Positions 52,377-62,227 of a DNA stretch of 64,000 bases are shown piece by piece (within the stretch, counting starts at the first letter, position 1; each line of letters begins with the position of its first letter). A program made the position numbers and the translations under genes. The notes beneath the pieces are model-generated. The model did no database searches. It was given only the letters and a program-made list of their open reading frames with translations, and was not told the origin of the DNA. Source of the DNA: UBA4416 sp040387555 (GTDB taxonomy: Bacteria > Bacteroidota > Bacteroidia > B-17B0 > Aurantibacillaceae); the NCBI GenBank assembly GCA_040387555.1, contig JAZKDO010000006.1:186001-250000 (forward strand). The letters run 5' to 3'.

Positions 52377-54683
52377 TTATTGAATCACAAGTTTTCGGGT
52401 GATTTTTTCATTTTTATAATTAAGATCAACGAAATAAATCCCACTCTGAAGTTTGATATCGTTAATCAGAACATTATTAAATCCATTAATGACATCCACA
52501 TTTTTTTGATAAACTTTTCTACCGGCTACATCAGTAATAACCAAATTAAATCTCTCTGCCACTTTTGCATCAATCATTAAGTAAAATTCACCTGATGTAG
52601 GGTTTGGAGCCAATATATATTCAAATTGAGTGGATACATTTTCATTGATACCAACAGCAACATAACAAGGAGAATTGACACCTGTAGTATAGGTAGGTGC
52701 AGCAATATACGTCATATTCGAAAAATCAATAAAACACGCATAACGTACACTGTCAATAAATGGATTACGGTTACCTTGTAGGGAATCCAAAAAGTCGTTA
52801 CGGGAAATTTCCCACGCCGTTGGAGGGTATTGCAAATGCCATTTTTTTAACAAATTTTGATCTTGGCCATAAGCAATTGTACCACTTATTGGATTTTTTA
52901 ATTTCCAGTTTTTAGCAAGTCCATCGACTCCTAATTGTCCATTATAAGCTGTAGCCATATACATAATTGCTCTAGCGATAACCCCCTTATGAGCATTACG
53001 CACTTCATATACCGTTTGACCCAAATTATTCTGGCCAAATTTACCTTCTAAATATTGGTTTGTAAGTGTAGCAACTTCGCCAACCGGAAAATTGCTTCGG
53101 ACACCATTTACATCATTTTGCTGAATTGGAAATAAATGATGTTGATCGTTATACTCTTTTCTTTCCACATTATTGGGTGAAGCGCCTGACCCGTCAGCAG
53201 GATTTGTTGGCATCCACTGATGGCAATAACTATGATCTCTACTAAAATATGAATAATCGAATGGTTCATTATATAAATACTGTTCGCCGCTATAAACACA
53301 AGTAACCACTTTTTGTCCAGCAGTGGTATCTCTCGCAGTAAATAATTTAACCATTGTTTCATCATAGTTCCCGTAAAAAATGGAAGTATGAGGATAAACT
53401 TGTGCAGAAAGAGAAGTTAAAAAATTAGTGTTAGTTACGTTTAATGATGTGTACTCAGAAACAGGCTGCATTGTTGCCAAAGCAGTAAATCCTCCTGTTA
53501 AGGGACCAGCTGTTAAATAATTAGTAAATGAACCGGAACCATTATAGGAGAAAATTGCTAATTCATAAGGCAAACCCGCATAAATATTACTTAAGCCGAT
53601 ATTAGTTGAATTGCCTGCATAAATAACTTTACTGTTTCCTATAGCGTCACCAACTTTATACCAGGTACCATCAACCGGTACATCTGTTATTGCCGAAGAC
53701 GTTTGCTTTTTCAAAATTAAATATCCATCAGGGCTTCCTGAAGCAGTTGAATATGACGCAGAAGCACGATATGATTTTATATTAGAAAAAGATAAGTTTG
53801 ATGGCTGTGCTGAAGGCTGAGTGACAAAATTTCCACCAATACCATTTAAGTTAATGAGATAAGCTGATTCGTTCGAATCATCATTGTTAATGGTTAAAAC
53901 CGCAGAACGCGTTCCGGCAGAAGAGGGATTGAAAGTAATCGTCAAAGGCACATTCGAAGCAGGATTAACTGTTGAAGGCGCTGTTGGAGCAGTTACAGTA
54001 TAATCTGTTGCAGCAACTCCAGATAATCCAAACGAGCTAATTGTTAAAGGAGAAACACTTCCAAGGTTTTCAATAACAAAAGCAACTGTTGTAGGTGTTC
54101 CAACAGCAGAATTAAATAAAGAAGAGTTTCCTCCATTCAAAATTGTATTGCCTGATCGCTTTACGTTGATTTCCTGAGCTGTAACTGGTGCGGGAGAAAT
54201 ATTAATTTCGTCCAAACCAACATTATGACCGGATACCTTTGTAGATAATATCCATTTTAAATACCTTGAATTTACATTTGGAGTAACAGTGTAGTTTGTA
54301 TAAGCAGTGCTACTTATAGTTCCTACAAAAACAGTTAAATCAGTCCAGGCAGTGCCATTTGTTGATTCCTGTAGTTTAAAAGTACCTTGCCAGGCACCAC
54401 CTGTGTTCCAGCCTTTAAGATAGTAACTCACAACACCAATAGCATCTGCTGTATTTATTTGTACATATTCATTTGCAATATCTAACCTTCCTGCTAATCC
54501 TGCCTGGCCTGTAGCATAGGTAAAGGAACCACCGATATTAGTTGACCATCCTGTTGTACAGGGCGTGAAACTAGCCGCAGAAATAAAGTTTTCGAAATTG
54601 TACCCTGATGGTAAAGGGCATTGTGCATTTGCAGTTGCAAAACTCAGTCCAAGCATTGCTGCAAATAGTTTTATTTTTTTCAT
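52377..54683 (-). CDS. Secreted endonuclease I-type nuclease with T9SS sorting domain
   Basis: A 768-residue exported protein with a signal peptide (MKKIKLFAAMLGLSFATANAQ), an N-terminal beta-sandwich and a choice-of-anchor/Ig-like segment (FVIENLGSVSPLTISSFGLS). A fibronectin-like domain follows, then an endonuclease I domain (about 430-650). Its motifs are EYNDQHHLFPIQQNDVNGVR (catalytic HH region near residue 515), HKGVIARAIMYMATAYNG and LDSLQGNRNPFIDSVRYA. A sorting domain starts at LAPNPTSG. Family enzymes cleave DNA and sometimes RNA without sequence preference. It is last in an operon with a TonB receptor and a lamin-tail protein. ATG 54683 is the better start than 54704. Confidence 0.87.
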   Translation of the reverse strand: MKKIKLFAAMLGLSFATANAQCPLPSGYNFENFISAASFTPCTTGWSTNIGGSFTYATGQAGLAGRLDIANEYVQINTADAIGVVSYYLKGWNTGGAWQGTFKLQESTNGTAWTDLTVFVGTISSTAYTNYTVTPNVNSRYLKWILSTKVSGHNVGLDEINISPAPVTAQEINVKRSGNTILNGGNSSLFNSAVGTPTTVAFVIENLGSVSPLTISSFGLSGVAATDYTVTAPTAPSTVNPASNVPLTITFNPSSAGTRSAVLTINNDDSNESAYLINLNGIGGNFVTQPSAQPSNLSFSNIKSYRASASYSTASGSPDGYLILKKQTSSAITDVPVDGTWYKVGDAIGNSKVIYAGNSTNIGLSNIYAGLPYELAIFSYNGSGSFTNYLTAGPLTGGFTALATMQPVSEYTSLNVTNTNFLTSLSAQVYPHTSIFYGNYDETMVKLFTARDTTAGQKVVTCVYSGEQYLYNEPFDYSYFSRDHSYCHQWMPTNPADGSGASPNNVERKEYNDQHHLFPIQQNDVNGVRSNFPVGEVATLTNQYLEGKFGQNNLGQTVYEVRNAHKGVIARAIMYMATAYNGQLGVDGLAKNWKLKNPISGTIAYGQDQNLLKKWHLQYPPTAWEISRNDFLDSLQGNRNPFIDSVRYACFIDFSNMTYIAAPTYTTGVNSPCYVAVGINENVSTQFEYILAPNPTSGEFYLMIDAKVAERFNLVITDVAGRKVYQKNVDVINGFNNVLINDIKLQSGIYFVDLNYKNEKITRKLVIQ

Positions 54684-54708
54684 GTTATTTATTTTAGTGA
54701 TCAATTCT

Positions 54709-57588
54709 TTAAAAAGTTAATTTAGTTCCAATGATAAAGGTTCTACCGGCACCAAAAAATACGGAAGCTGATTCTGCATCGAAACCTACACTATTTTGGG
54801 TAGCTCGGTTATTATCTGCATCTGTTATATATCTCAAATTTAAAACATTGTTTACCGTTGTATATAAATTTATCTTAAAAACCTTGAATGAGAATTCATA
54901 GCCCGCACTTAGATCGCACAAATAGTAAGCTGGTAACCTCCAACTTTCTCTTCCGCGATTATCCAAGAGTTCTTTTGTGACAGGATCCTTAGTTTTATTA
55001 TTATTTAAATCCAAAATATTGATATTCGCATAATTTTTATCAAATCGTGTAATCCTAGGTTTAATATAAAATCCTTTAAAAGGCATATACCTAACTGCCA
55101 AACCTATTTGGTTTTGGGCAGTATTTCCTACATGTACTTTTTTTGCATTATAAACTATTGAGTCTCTTATATCACCCTCATTATTATATGAATAAATAAC
55201 TCCTTCTGAATTATATCTCCAATCACCTAATGATAAAATCCCTTCAATTTCAATTTGTCTAATTGGCTTGTACGTTCCCTCAAACTCAAAACCCTTATAA
55301 ATTACATCAATACCGTTTGATACAAACAAGTTTCCCTCTATATCTGATCTTGAAGGCTGCGGTTGGTTTTGCCATGCGGTATAATAAGCATTTATACTTC
55401 CTGAAATACGGCTGTATTTTATACCATAACCAAGTTCAAAAGATTGTATGTATTGAGGTTTAAACCCTTTAATTAATTTATTTGCAAATGAAAATGTATT
55501 ATCCAAGCGTTGAGGGATCTGCATAAATCCAACATTTGCAAAAACATTATGGTGATCATTAATATTATAATTCGCTCCTCCTTTAACTGTATATCCAAGT
55601 TGATCTACCCAACCTGTATTTGAAGCTCTTGACTCCTTTGAATCAATATCATAAGCTGTAGCATTTAAAATAAAAGCTTTTGGTGAGGCCCCAGAGTTTT
55701 TTATAAAAGTAGTATCGCCATTTACAGATATAGTAGAGCCTCTAACTGCAGTGATATTATCAATACCATTAAAATAAAATGTTTCACCTGATTGTATTGC
55801 TTGTTCAAAAGTACGACCAGCAATTACTAAATCTTTTTTTCGATAATAATCTACACGATTATATGAAGATATTGAACCCGTCGCTGTAAAGAAGCCGGTC
55901 CATTTCCCTTTTTTAATTTCTAACTGACCAAATACACCACCCCATTTTACTTGACTTTCCCACTTAGCCCCAAATAAATCATTTTTTCTTTTTGCATTAG
56001 CTTTCAAATCTTTATAATCTGATAATGGGTTAATAAGAGTAGTTGATGTTACAGTTTCGTTATAATAATCACCACCTAATAAATCATAAACAGTATTATA
56101 ATGCTCACCTTTGTAATATCTTAAGTCTACCCCATAAGTGACTGTGAATAATTTATTTAATTTAGAAGTAGCTGTAGATAATACACCATACCATTTATGA
56201 TTATTATTTCGAAGCATGATGACATTCGAAGATTTTCTTTCTCCAGGAAAAATTGAAGTTGACCCATTAACTGGCGGAGAGGTTCTGATATAATAGCCGG
56301 TCACAGTATCTCTTGTAGTAACAGATGAAACAAAACCTGTTCCTCCACCTTTTCCATAAGAAGCATATACAACAGTGGAAAGAGTTGTCTTTTCAGAAAT
56401 TTTCCAAAAATGATTTAAATTAAATAAAGGTTTATGAAATACATTGACTTTGTCATTAAACTTTGTGGTTTTATCCAAAATTCCCTGATCCCCATTCCAT
56501 CTTAAATCCCTATCACCCTGATGCTTTGTTGTATACCCAACGCCTTTCATGTTTGCCCAATAAGCGTCGTCTATATTAACACCTAATTTTGCAGCATATT
56601 CTCTGTCATAAACTGCTATAGGCATTTTAGAACTTCTACTACCATGTGATTGAGGTGCTCCATTTACTCCAATACTAATTATGTGTCGTGAATTTGGCAT
56701 ATATTGAACTTTAGCAAAATACGAATAGGCATTATACCAGGTCCCTTCTGCCCATCCATCTCCATTTCTATAGGTTCCAGCTAAAGTAAAACCCCATTTA
56801 TTATTGATTAATCCAGAATTATGAGCTAAACCTATCACATTCCCCCTATTATTAGACCATTCTTTTTTCACCACTGTTTGTTGTTTTCCTTCGATACCAT
56901 TGGTTATAAAATTCATGGTTCCCCCGATTGAAGAAATCGCTAATTTAGAGGCACCTAAACCGCGTTGAATCTGCATTGATTTTGTAATATCTTTTAATCC
57001 ATCCCAGTTACTCCAGTATACCTGGCCATTTTCCATATCATTTACTGGTATACCATCGACTAAAACACCAATATTCCGTTGGTCAAATCCTCGAATGGTA
57101 ACGCGTGAATCACCTGCCCCGCCGCCCTGAGAAGTGGCATAAGCTCCAGGTGTAGTATTCGCAATCATGCTAATGTCCTTCCCTCCCAATTCTTCCTGTA
57201 TTTTAGTGGCTGAAATTGAACTAAAAGCAACTGGGGTTTCCCTGATCTGTGCCATGTTAGCAACCACTTCAACTTCATCAAGAACAGCATTTTCTAATTT
57301 AACTTCAATTTTCTTGTTGGAATATAATTTAACTTTCTGGTTGAATTTTCCGTAACCGAGCATTGACACTTCAATATTATAATCTCCCTTCGGCAACTTA
57401 ATACTGAAATTCCCGTCAAGATCGGCTACAGTACCAATTCCCGGTTTCACCATAATAACAGCCCCAATTAAGCCTTCTCCGGATTCAGAATCTTTTATTG
57501 TTCCAGATAAGGAAACCTTAATGCTATCTTGAGCTATAAATAAAATTGAATTAAAAAGAAAAAGAAATAAAAAACTGTATTTAAGCAT
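54709..57588 (-). CDS. TonB-dependent receptor with carboxypeptidase-like N-terminal domain
   Basis: A 959-residue outer-membrane importer with a signal peptide (to LFIAQ) and a CarboxypepD_reg-like domain (SGTIKDSESGEGLIGAVIM, about 28-105). The plug (about 115-240) carries GDSRVTIRGFDQRNIGVLVD and SSIGGTMNFITNG. The barrel ends with FFGAGRTFIIGTKLTF, a terminal Phe. It has no SusD partner. It lies 62 bases after the lamin-tail gene and shortly before the secreted endonuclease gene, so it may import products of that nuclease (inference). Confidence 0.9.
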   Translation of the reverse strand: MLKYSFLFLFLFNSILFIAQDSIKVSLSGTIKDSESGEGLIGAVIMVKPGIGTVADLDGNFSIKLPKGDYNIEVSMLGYGKFNQKVKLYSNKKIEVKLENAVLDEVEVVANMAQIRETPVAFSSISATKIQEELGGKDISMIANTTPGAYATSQGGGAGDSRVTIRGFDQRNIGVLVDGIPVNDMENGQVYWSNWDGLKDITKSMQIQRGLGASKLAISSIGGTMNFITNGIEGKQQTVVKKEWSNNRGNVIGLAHNSGLINNKWGFTLAGTYRNGDGWAEGTWYNAYSYFAKVQYMPNSRHIISIGVNGAPQSHGSRSSKMPIAVYDREYAAKLGVNIDDAYWANMKGVGYTTKHQGDRDLRWNGDQGILDKTTKFNDKVNVFHKPLFNLNHFWKISEKTTLSTVVYASYGKGGGTGFVSSVTTRDTVTGYYIRTSPPVNGSTSIFPGERKSSNVIMLRNNNHKWYGVLSTATSKLNKLFTVTYGVDLRYYKGEHYNTVYDLLGGDYYNETVTSTTLINPLSDYKDLKANAKRKNDLFGAKWESQVKWGGVFGQLEIKKGKWTGFFTATGSISSYNRVDYYRKKDLVIAGRTFEQAIQSGETFYFNGIDNITAVRGSTISVNGDTTFIKNSGASPKAFILNATAYDIDSKESRASNTGWVDQLGYTVKGGANYNINDHHNVFANVGFMQIPQRLDNTFSFANKLIKGFKPQYIQSFELGYGIKYSRISGSINAYYTAWQNQPQPSRSDIEGNLFVSNGIDVIYKGFEFEGTYKPIRQIEIEGILSLGDWRYNSEGVIYSYNNEGDIRDSIVYNAKKVHVGNTAQNQIGLAVRYMPFKGFYIKPRITRFDKNYANINILDLNNNKTKDPVTKELLDNRGRESWRLPAYYLCDLSAGYEFSFKVFKINLYTTVNNVLNLRYITDADNNRATQNSVGFDAESASVFFGAGRTFIIGTKLTF

Positions 57589-57650
57589 TGTTTTAAATAT
57601 AAAGGGCTGAATATTGCATCAGCCCTGTTAGAAATATGAATGAACTAATT

Positions 57651-58556
57651 TTATTTTATAATTATCTTTTCAGATTTAGAACCAGCATCACTCTTTACCG
57701 TAGCATAATAAATTCCTGTAGAAAGTTCCATATCTTTAAGGATTATAGTTTTTTCTACTGATTTAATAGTTCTTCTGAAAACCACTTGTCCAATAGCATT
57801 AGTTATTTCAATTTCTTTGATTGATTTATCAGAAACAAAAGCCATTTCATTTCCGTTTGAAGGATTGGGAAATACTCTTAAACTAATTTGATTCGAATTC
57901 TCTTTTACTCCAACAGGTTTACAATCACAATCATGAACACCAACATCTGTCCAGTTGTCTTTTGGTAATGAGTCCCATTCTAAAGTTACGTTAAATGGCG
58001 AAGGATTTGTCATTAATCCAATCTGGACAGTTGCTTTTCTTTGTAAAGAAAGGTCTTTTGTCCACCACTTACCTGCAGTACCATTATAAGGGAAAGCATC
58101 ACTCCATGCTGTTGCAGGCTGAACTCCTATTTCTCCAAAAATATCCAAAATTTTATAAGGATTTATTCTGGCCAAAACCATTGCATCATCACCATTCACA
58201 TAAGTAGGAGCAGGATAAGCATGATCTAATTGCTGAGCTAAAGCTTGCAGTACAGGGCTGCAAGCAGGTGAGCTTCCAGTTCCAGTAGTTTGCCCGTTAA
58301 CAATAACAAAAGTAGAGTAAGCAGCTACGTTTCCAGATAAATCTGTACTATCAGCACCTATAGGGGATCCATTCGAATAACGAACCAAACGGTAGTTACT
58401 CATATTAATAGAATTACTAGTAGGATTATAAAACTCTAAAGCTTTATTATTTCCTCCTCCCTCAACATATTCAGAAATAAATAATTCTGAACAATTTTGC
58501 GCTTTTACAAACAAAGCCAAAGTCATTAATGATAAACTAAGTAAAGTTTTTTTCAT
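57651..58556 (-). CDS. Secreted lamin-tail-domain protein with T9SS sorting domain
   Basis: A 301-residue exported protein with a signal peptide (to VKAQNCSEL) and a lamin-tail (LTD) domain (about 22-200). The domain carries the hallmark ELFISEYVEGGGNNKALEFY and LSGNVAAYSTFVIVNGQ, plus DIFGEIGV and WTKDLSLQRKATV. The same LTD arrangement is the N-terminal part of several extracellular nucleases of the ExeM kind. Here the nuclease domain is absent and a sorting domain starts at VFPNPSNG. It is first in an operon with a TonB receptor and an endonuclease I protein. Confidence 0.85.
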   Translation of the reverse strand: MKKTLLSLSLMTLALFVKAQNCSELFISEYVEGGGNNKALEFYNPTSNSINMSNYRLVRYSNGSPIGADSTDLSGNVAAYSTFVIVNGQTTGTGSSPACSPVLQALAQQLDHAYPAPTYVNGDDAMVLARINPYKILDIFGEIGVQPATAWSDAFPYNGTAGKWWTKDLSLQRKATVQIGLMTNPSPFNVTLEWDSLPKDNWTDVGVHDCDCKPVGVKENSNQISLRVFPNPSNGNEMAFVSDKSIKEIEITNAIGQVVFRRTIKSVEKTIILKDMELSTGIYYATVKSDAGSKSEKIIIK

Positions 58557-58836
58557 GTTATAATTTTTAGGTGTTATTTTTTATTTCTAAAAGTGGTTTA
58601 AGGTGGATCTCAGAATAGGTTTCCTCTTATAGGGTGGTCACTTTTAAGCGGAACAAAAATAAGATAATTTGATCCACTCACAAACAATTGTGAATAAAAA
58701 TGATAATTAAATAAGAAACATTTAACAATTACTTTATCAGTCTTTTTTTCAAAACAACTGTTTCCTGAGTGCTGATTTAGCAAGAAAAATTTTCATTTTT
58801 TAACGAATAGGTGATTCCAAAACTCACAATAAAAAC

Positions 58837-58844
58837 TACATTTG
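58837..58844 (+). promoter_or_regulatory. Promoter -7 box of the 58863 gene
   Basis: TACATTTG is an exact match 18 bases before ATG 58863. This supports that start over an in-frame TTG at 58842, which overlaps the box. Confidence 0.55.
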
Positions 58845-58862
58845 CTTGTTAAACACAAAAAA

Positions 58863-59972
58863 ATGACAAAATTATTCTTAATAGGTCTATCAACACTTGC
58901 ATTTTCAGCCAACAGCCAGTCTTCTTTTAATTTCTCGATCAATGGTGTGTTAAAAAATGCTCCGGAGAATTCATATACCTATATTCACCATAAGTGGGAT
59001 GGAAAAGATATTACGGACAGCGCCAAAATTAAAGGTGGAAAATTTATCCTTAATGGAAAAGGTTCTGAAGCTAATATGTATTGGCTTACCAAAACTAATA
59101 ATATCAATGAACAACCCAATCTGGTATTTTTTGTAGATGGTGGAAAAACATCGATTTCAGGCCATATAGATAGTTTAGCACAGGCAAAAGTAGTTGGAGG
59201 AAAAACTCAACAAGATTACTTAGACTATAATGATATGATGCGAAATTTTGGTTTAAGACAGCAGGTTATTGTAAACGCTTATAATGAAGCAAAAAGTAAG
59301 GGTGACGCCGCTGCCATGAACGAAAAAGTAGCTGAATATCAGGCAATGGATAAGGAGGTGAAGTCTGCTATGGAAAACTTTATCAAATCCCATCCAAAAT
59401 CCGCGGTAAGTGGTTACGCCATTTATTTTAACAATCAGAATTCAAATGCCACAATAGAAGAACTGGAAAGAGTAGTTGGTTTACTGGACAAAAGTATTTT
59501 AAAAACTAAATATGGTAAACTGGCTCAGGAAAAATTAACCCAACTACGAGGTACAACCATTGGTTTTCCGGCAGCTAATTTCTCTCAAGCCGACCCTAAT
59601 GGAAAAATGGTGAATTTAACTGATCTTAAAGGAAAATATGTATTGGTTGATTTTTGGGCAAGTTGGTGCGGCCCTTGCAGAGCTGAAAACCCGAATGTCG
59701 TTATGGCCTACAATAAATACAAAGACAAAGGATTTACTGTATTAGGAGTTTCCTTTGATCAGGTGAAAGAGAAATGGATTCAGGCAATAGAGAAAGATCA
59801 GTTAACCTGGACACAAATAAGTGATTTGAAAGGCTGGGGCAATGAAGCGGGTAAATTATATGGAATTACAAGCATCCCTCAAAATTTATTGTTGGATAAA
59901 GAAGGAAAGATCATCGCAAAAAATTTAAGAGGTGCTGATTTAGATGCTAAACTTGAAGAAGTGATTAAATAA
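58863..59972 (+). CDS. DUF4369-TlpA thiol:disulphide oxidoreductase
   Basis: A 369-residue periplasmic protein with a signal peptide (to FSANSQ), an N-terminal DUF4369-like beta-domain (about 22-115), a helical linker, and a C-terminal TlpA/AhpC-type thioredoxin domain. The active site is VDFWASWCGPCRAEN (near residues 262-275), and the cis-proline lies in YGITSIPQNLLLDKEG. Bacteroidota carry many such proteins for thiol redox control in the periplasm. The folding-factor genes that follow agree with a role in envelope protein maturation. Confidence 0.88.
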   Translation: MTKLFLIGLSTLAFSANSQSSFNFSINGVLKNAPENSYTYIHHKWDGKDITDSAKIKGGKFILNGKGSEANMYWLTKTNNINEQPNLVFFVDGGKTSISGHIDSLAQAKVVGGKTQQDYLDYNDMMRNFGLRQQVIVNAYNEAKSKGDAAAMNEKVAEYQAMDKEVKSAMENFIKSHPKSAVSGYAIYFNNQNSNATIEELERVVGLLDKSILKTKYGKLAQEKLTQLRGTTIGFPAANFSQADPNGKMVNLTDLKGKYVLVDFWASWCGPCRAENPNVVMAYNKYKDKGFTVLGVSFDQVKEKWIQAIEKDQLTWTQISDLKGWGNEAGKLYGITSIPQNLLLDKEGKIIAKNLRGADLDAKLEEVIK

Positions 59973-60004
59973 TACTTTACCAGTAAAAAATTAAAAACTA
60001 ATTA

Positions 60005-60012
60005 TAAATTTG
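60005..60012 (+). promoter_or_regulatory. Promoter -7 box of the 60038 gene
   Basis: TAAATTTG matches exactly and lies 25 bases before the ATG. A well-spaced TTG is not visible. Confidence 0.5.
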
Positions 60013-60037
60013 CTAGCCTAAAAAAACAATAAAATTT

Positions 60038-62167
60038 ATGAAGAAACGTACGCTTGGATTTTTAACATTAACAGCAGTTGGTTTTACTGCATTTGCACAA
60101 ATTTCTGAACCAGTTATTATGACTATAAACGAAAAACCCGTTTATAAAAGTGAGTTCGAGAATGTTTATAAAAAGAACAGCGGAAAGGAAGTAAATAAAG
60201 AACAAAAATCAGTGAAGGAATACGTGGACCTATTTTCTACATTTAAAATGAAAGTGTTTGAAGCTGAAGCTAACGGTCTGGATACAATTAATTCTTTTAA
60301 AACAGAATTGGCTGGATATCGCAAACAATTAGCGGCACCATACTTAACAGATAAAAATGTGAACGATGCTTTATTACAGGAAGCATATGAGCGCATGAAA
60401 ACTGAAATAAGAGCTTCTCATATTTTAATTCGTGTGCCGGAAGACGCCTTACCAAAAGATACTATTGAAGCTTACACACGCTTAATGATTATTCGTGACG
60501 CATTAATGGGCAAAACCCCTACTCCTGCTAAAATCACAGAGTACGAAAATCTTTTAAAGAAAAGTTCTGCTTTATCAAAAACATCTACACGTCAAGATTC
60601 AATTGACTATAACAGCAAATTAAATGCTGTAAAAGGCATTGCATCAGCATTAAATTCTGGAAATGACAAATTTGCTGCAGTAGCAAAAAAAACATCTGAA
60701 GATCCTTCGGCCGCTGAAAATGGTGGTGATCTTGGATATTTTACATCTTTACAAATGGTGTATCCCTTTGAAACAGCTGCTTTTAAAGCAAATGTTGGTG
60801 ATATCACGATGCCTGTTAGAACCCGTTTTGGCTACCACCTTTTAAAAATAGTTGATAAACGTCCTAGCCAGGGAGAAATTTTAACCGCACACATTATGGT
60901 TAAGTTTTCAAAAGACATGGGTGACAAAGACAAAGAAAATCTGAAAACTAAAATTGATGAGATTTATACTAAATTAAAAGCAGGTGAAAAATTTGAAGAT
61001 CTTGCACGTCAGTTTTCTGATGATAAGCCTAGTGCTGAAAAAGGTGGTCAACTCCAGTGGTTTGGCAGCAGTCGTATGCCAATTGAATTTGAAAAAGCTG
61101 CATTCGCATTAGCAAATAATGGAGATTTCAGCGAGCCTTTTACAACTACTTACGGATGGCATATTGTTAAACGGATTGACAAAAAAGGTTTAGCGTCTTT
61201 TGCTGATATGAAAGGCGACCTTAAACAACGAATTGGTAAAGATAGTCGTACCCAGGCTGGTAAATCTTCTTTGATTGAGAAAATTAAGAAAGACAATAAC
61301 TTTAAAGAAAACCCATCTGCTAAAAAAGAATTTTTGAAAGCAATAGATTCTACTGTTTTTCAGGGAAGATGGGAAGCAAAAAAAGCGGAAAAATTAGGCA
61401 AAAAAGAATTGTTTAGATTATCCAACAAAGATAAAACCGGAAAAGAAACAACAATGATATACGGACAGAATGATTTCGCTAAGTACATTGAAACGCATCA
61501 AACTGCAAGGCCTAAAACGGACTACAACATGTTCTTAAACCAGTCTTATAAGGAGTTTGTAGATGAAACATTGATTAATTATGAAGACGCTGTTTTAGAT
61601 GCTAAATATCCTGAATTCAGAAATTTATTGAAAGAATACAGAGACGGTATCCTGCTATTTGATTTAACTGATCAAAAAGTATGGAGCAAAGCAGTAAAAG
61701 ATACTGCGGGTTTAAAAGCATTTTATGAAAAAAATAAAAACAATTATTTGTGGGATGAGCGTGCTGATGTAACCATGTATAAATGTGCCAACGAAAAAGT
61801 GGCTAAAGAGGTTCGTGCCATCCTTAAGAAAAATAAATCTGAAAAAGAAATAACTGAAACTATTAACAAAACATCTCAACTAAATGTTTCTGTTGAAAAC
61901 ATCACCTACTTAAAAGGAGAAAATAAAGATGTAGATGCTAACTGGAAACAAGGTGTTGCGTCATCCGATATTAAGGATATTAAAGAAAACAAAGTAACTG
62001 TTTTAGTAGTAAATAAATTAATGGGCAAAACACCAAAAACAATTGCAGAAGCAAAAGGAATGATCACTGCAGATTATCAGAATTACCTTGAAAAAGAATG
62101 GTTAGCTTATCTTAAAAATAAATATACAGTTAAGGTAAATGAAGACGTTTTAAATACCGTAAAGTAA
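60038..62167 (+). CDS. Periplasmic peptidyl-prolyl isomerase with two parvulin domains
   Basis: A 709-residue periplasmic chaperone/isomerase with a signal peptide (to FTAFAQ), an N-terminal SurA/PpiD-like helical chaperone region, and two parvulin domains. The first (about 120-275) has IRASHILIRVPEDALP, ENGGDLGYFTSLQMVYPFE and RFGYHLLKIVDKRP. The second (about 280-385) has LTAHIMVKFSKD, EKGGQLQWFGSSRMP and YGWHIVKRIDKK. A long C-terminal helical region follows. It is the first of three related genes in a row. A hairpin terminator after it may be leaky. Confidence 0.9.
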   Translation: MKKRTLGFLTLTAVGFTAFAQISEPVIMTINEKPVYKSEFENVYKKNSGKEVNKEQKSVKEYVDLFSTFKMKVFEAEANGLDTINSFKTELAGYRKQLAAPYLTDKNVNDALLQEAYERMKTEIRASHILIRVPEDALPKDTIEAYTRLMIIRDALMGKTPTPAKITEYENLLKKSSALSKTSTRQDSIDYNSKLNAVKGIASALNSGNDKFAAVAKKTSEDPSAAENGGDLGYFTSLQMVYPFETAAFKANVGDITMPVRTRFGYHLLKIVDKRPSQGEILTAHIMVKFSKDMGDKDKENLKTKIDEIYTKLKAGEKFEDLARQFSDDKPSAEKGGQLQWFGSSRMPIEFEKAAFALANNGDFSEPFTTTYGWHIVKRIDKKGLASFADMKGDLKQRIGKDSRTQAGKSSLIEKIKKDNNFKENPSAKKEFLKAIDSTVFQGRWEAKKAEKLGKKELFRLSNKDKTGKETTMIYGQNDFAKYIETHQTARPKTDYNMFLNQSYKEFVDETLINYEDAVLDAKYPEFRNLLKEYRDGILLFDLTDQKVWSKAVKDTAGLKAFYEKNKNNYLWDERADVTMYKCANEKVAKEVRAILKKNKSEKEITETINKTSQLNVSVENITYLKGENKDVDANWKQGVASSDIKDIKENKVTVLVVNKLMGKTPKTIAEAKGMITADYQNYLEKEWLAYLKNKYTVKVNEDVLNTVK

Positions 62168-62185
62168 AAAAAGTAAAAACAACGG

Positions 62186-62217
62186 AAAAGGCTGTAGCTA
62201 TACAGCCTTTTCTTTTT
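62186..62217 (+). terminator. Terminator between two folding-factor genes
   Basis: Perfect 11-base stem AAAAGGCTGTA (62186-62196) / TACAGCCTTTT (62201-62211), loop GCTA, followed by a T-rich tail. Confidence 0.88.
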
Positions 62218-62227
62218 ATAAGAGATC

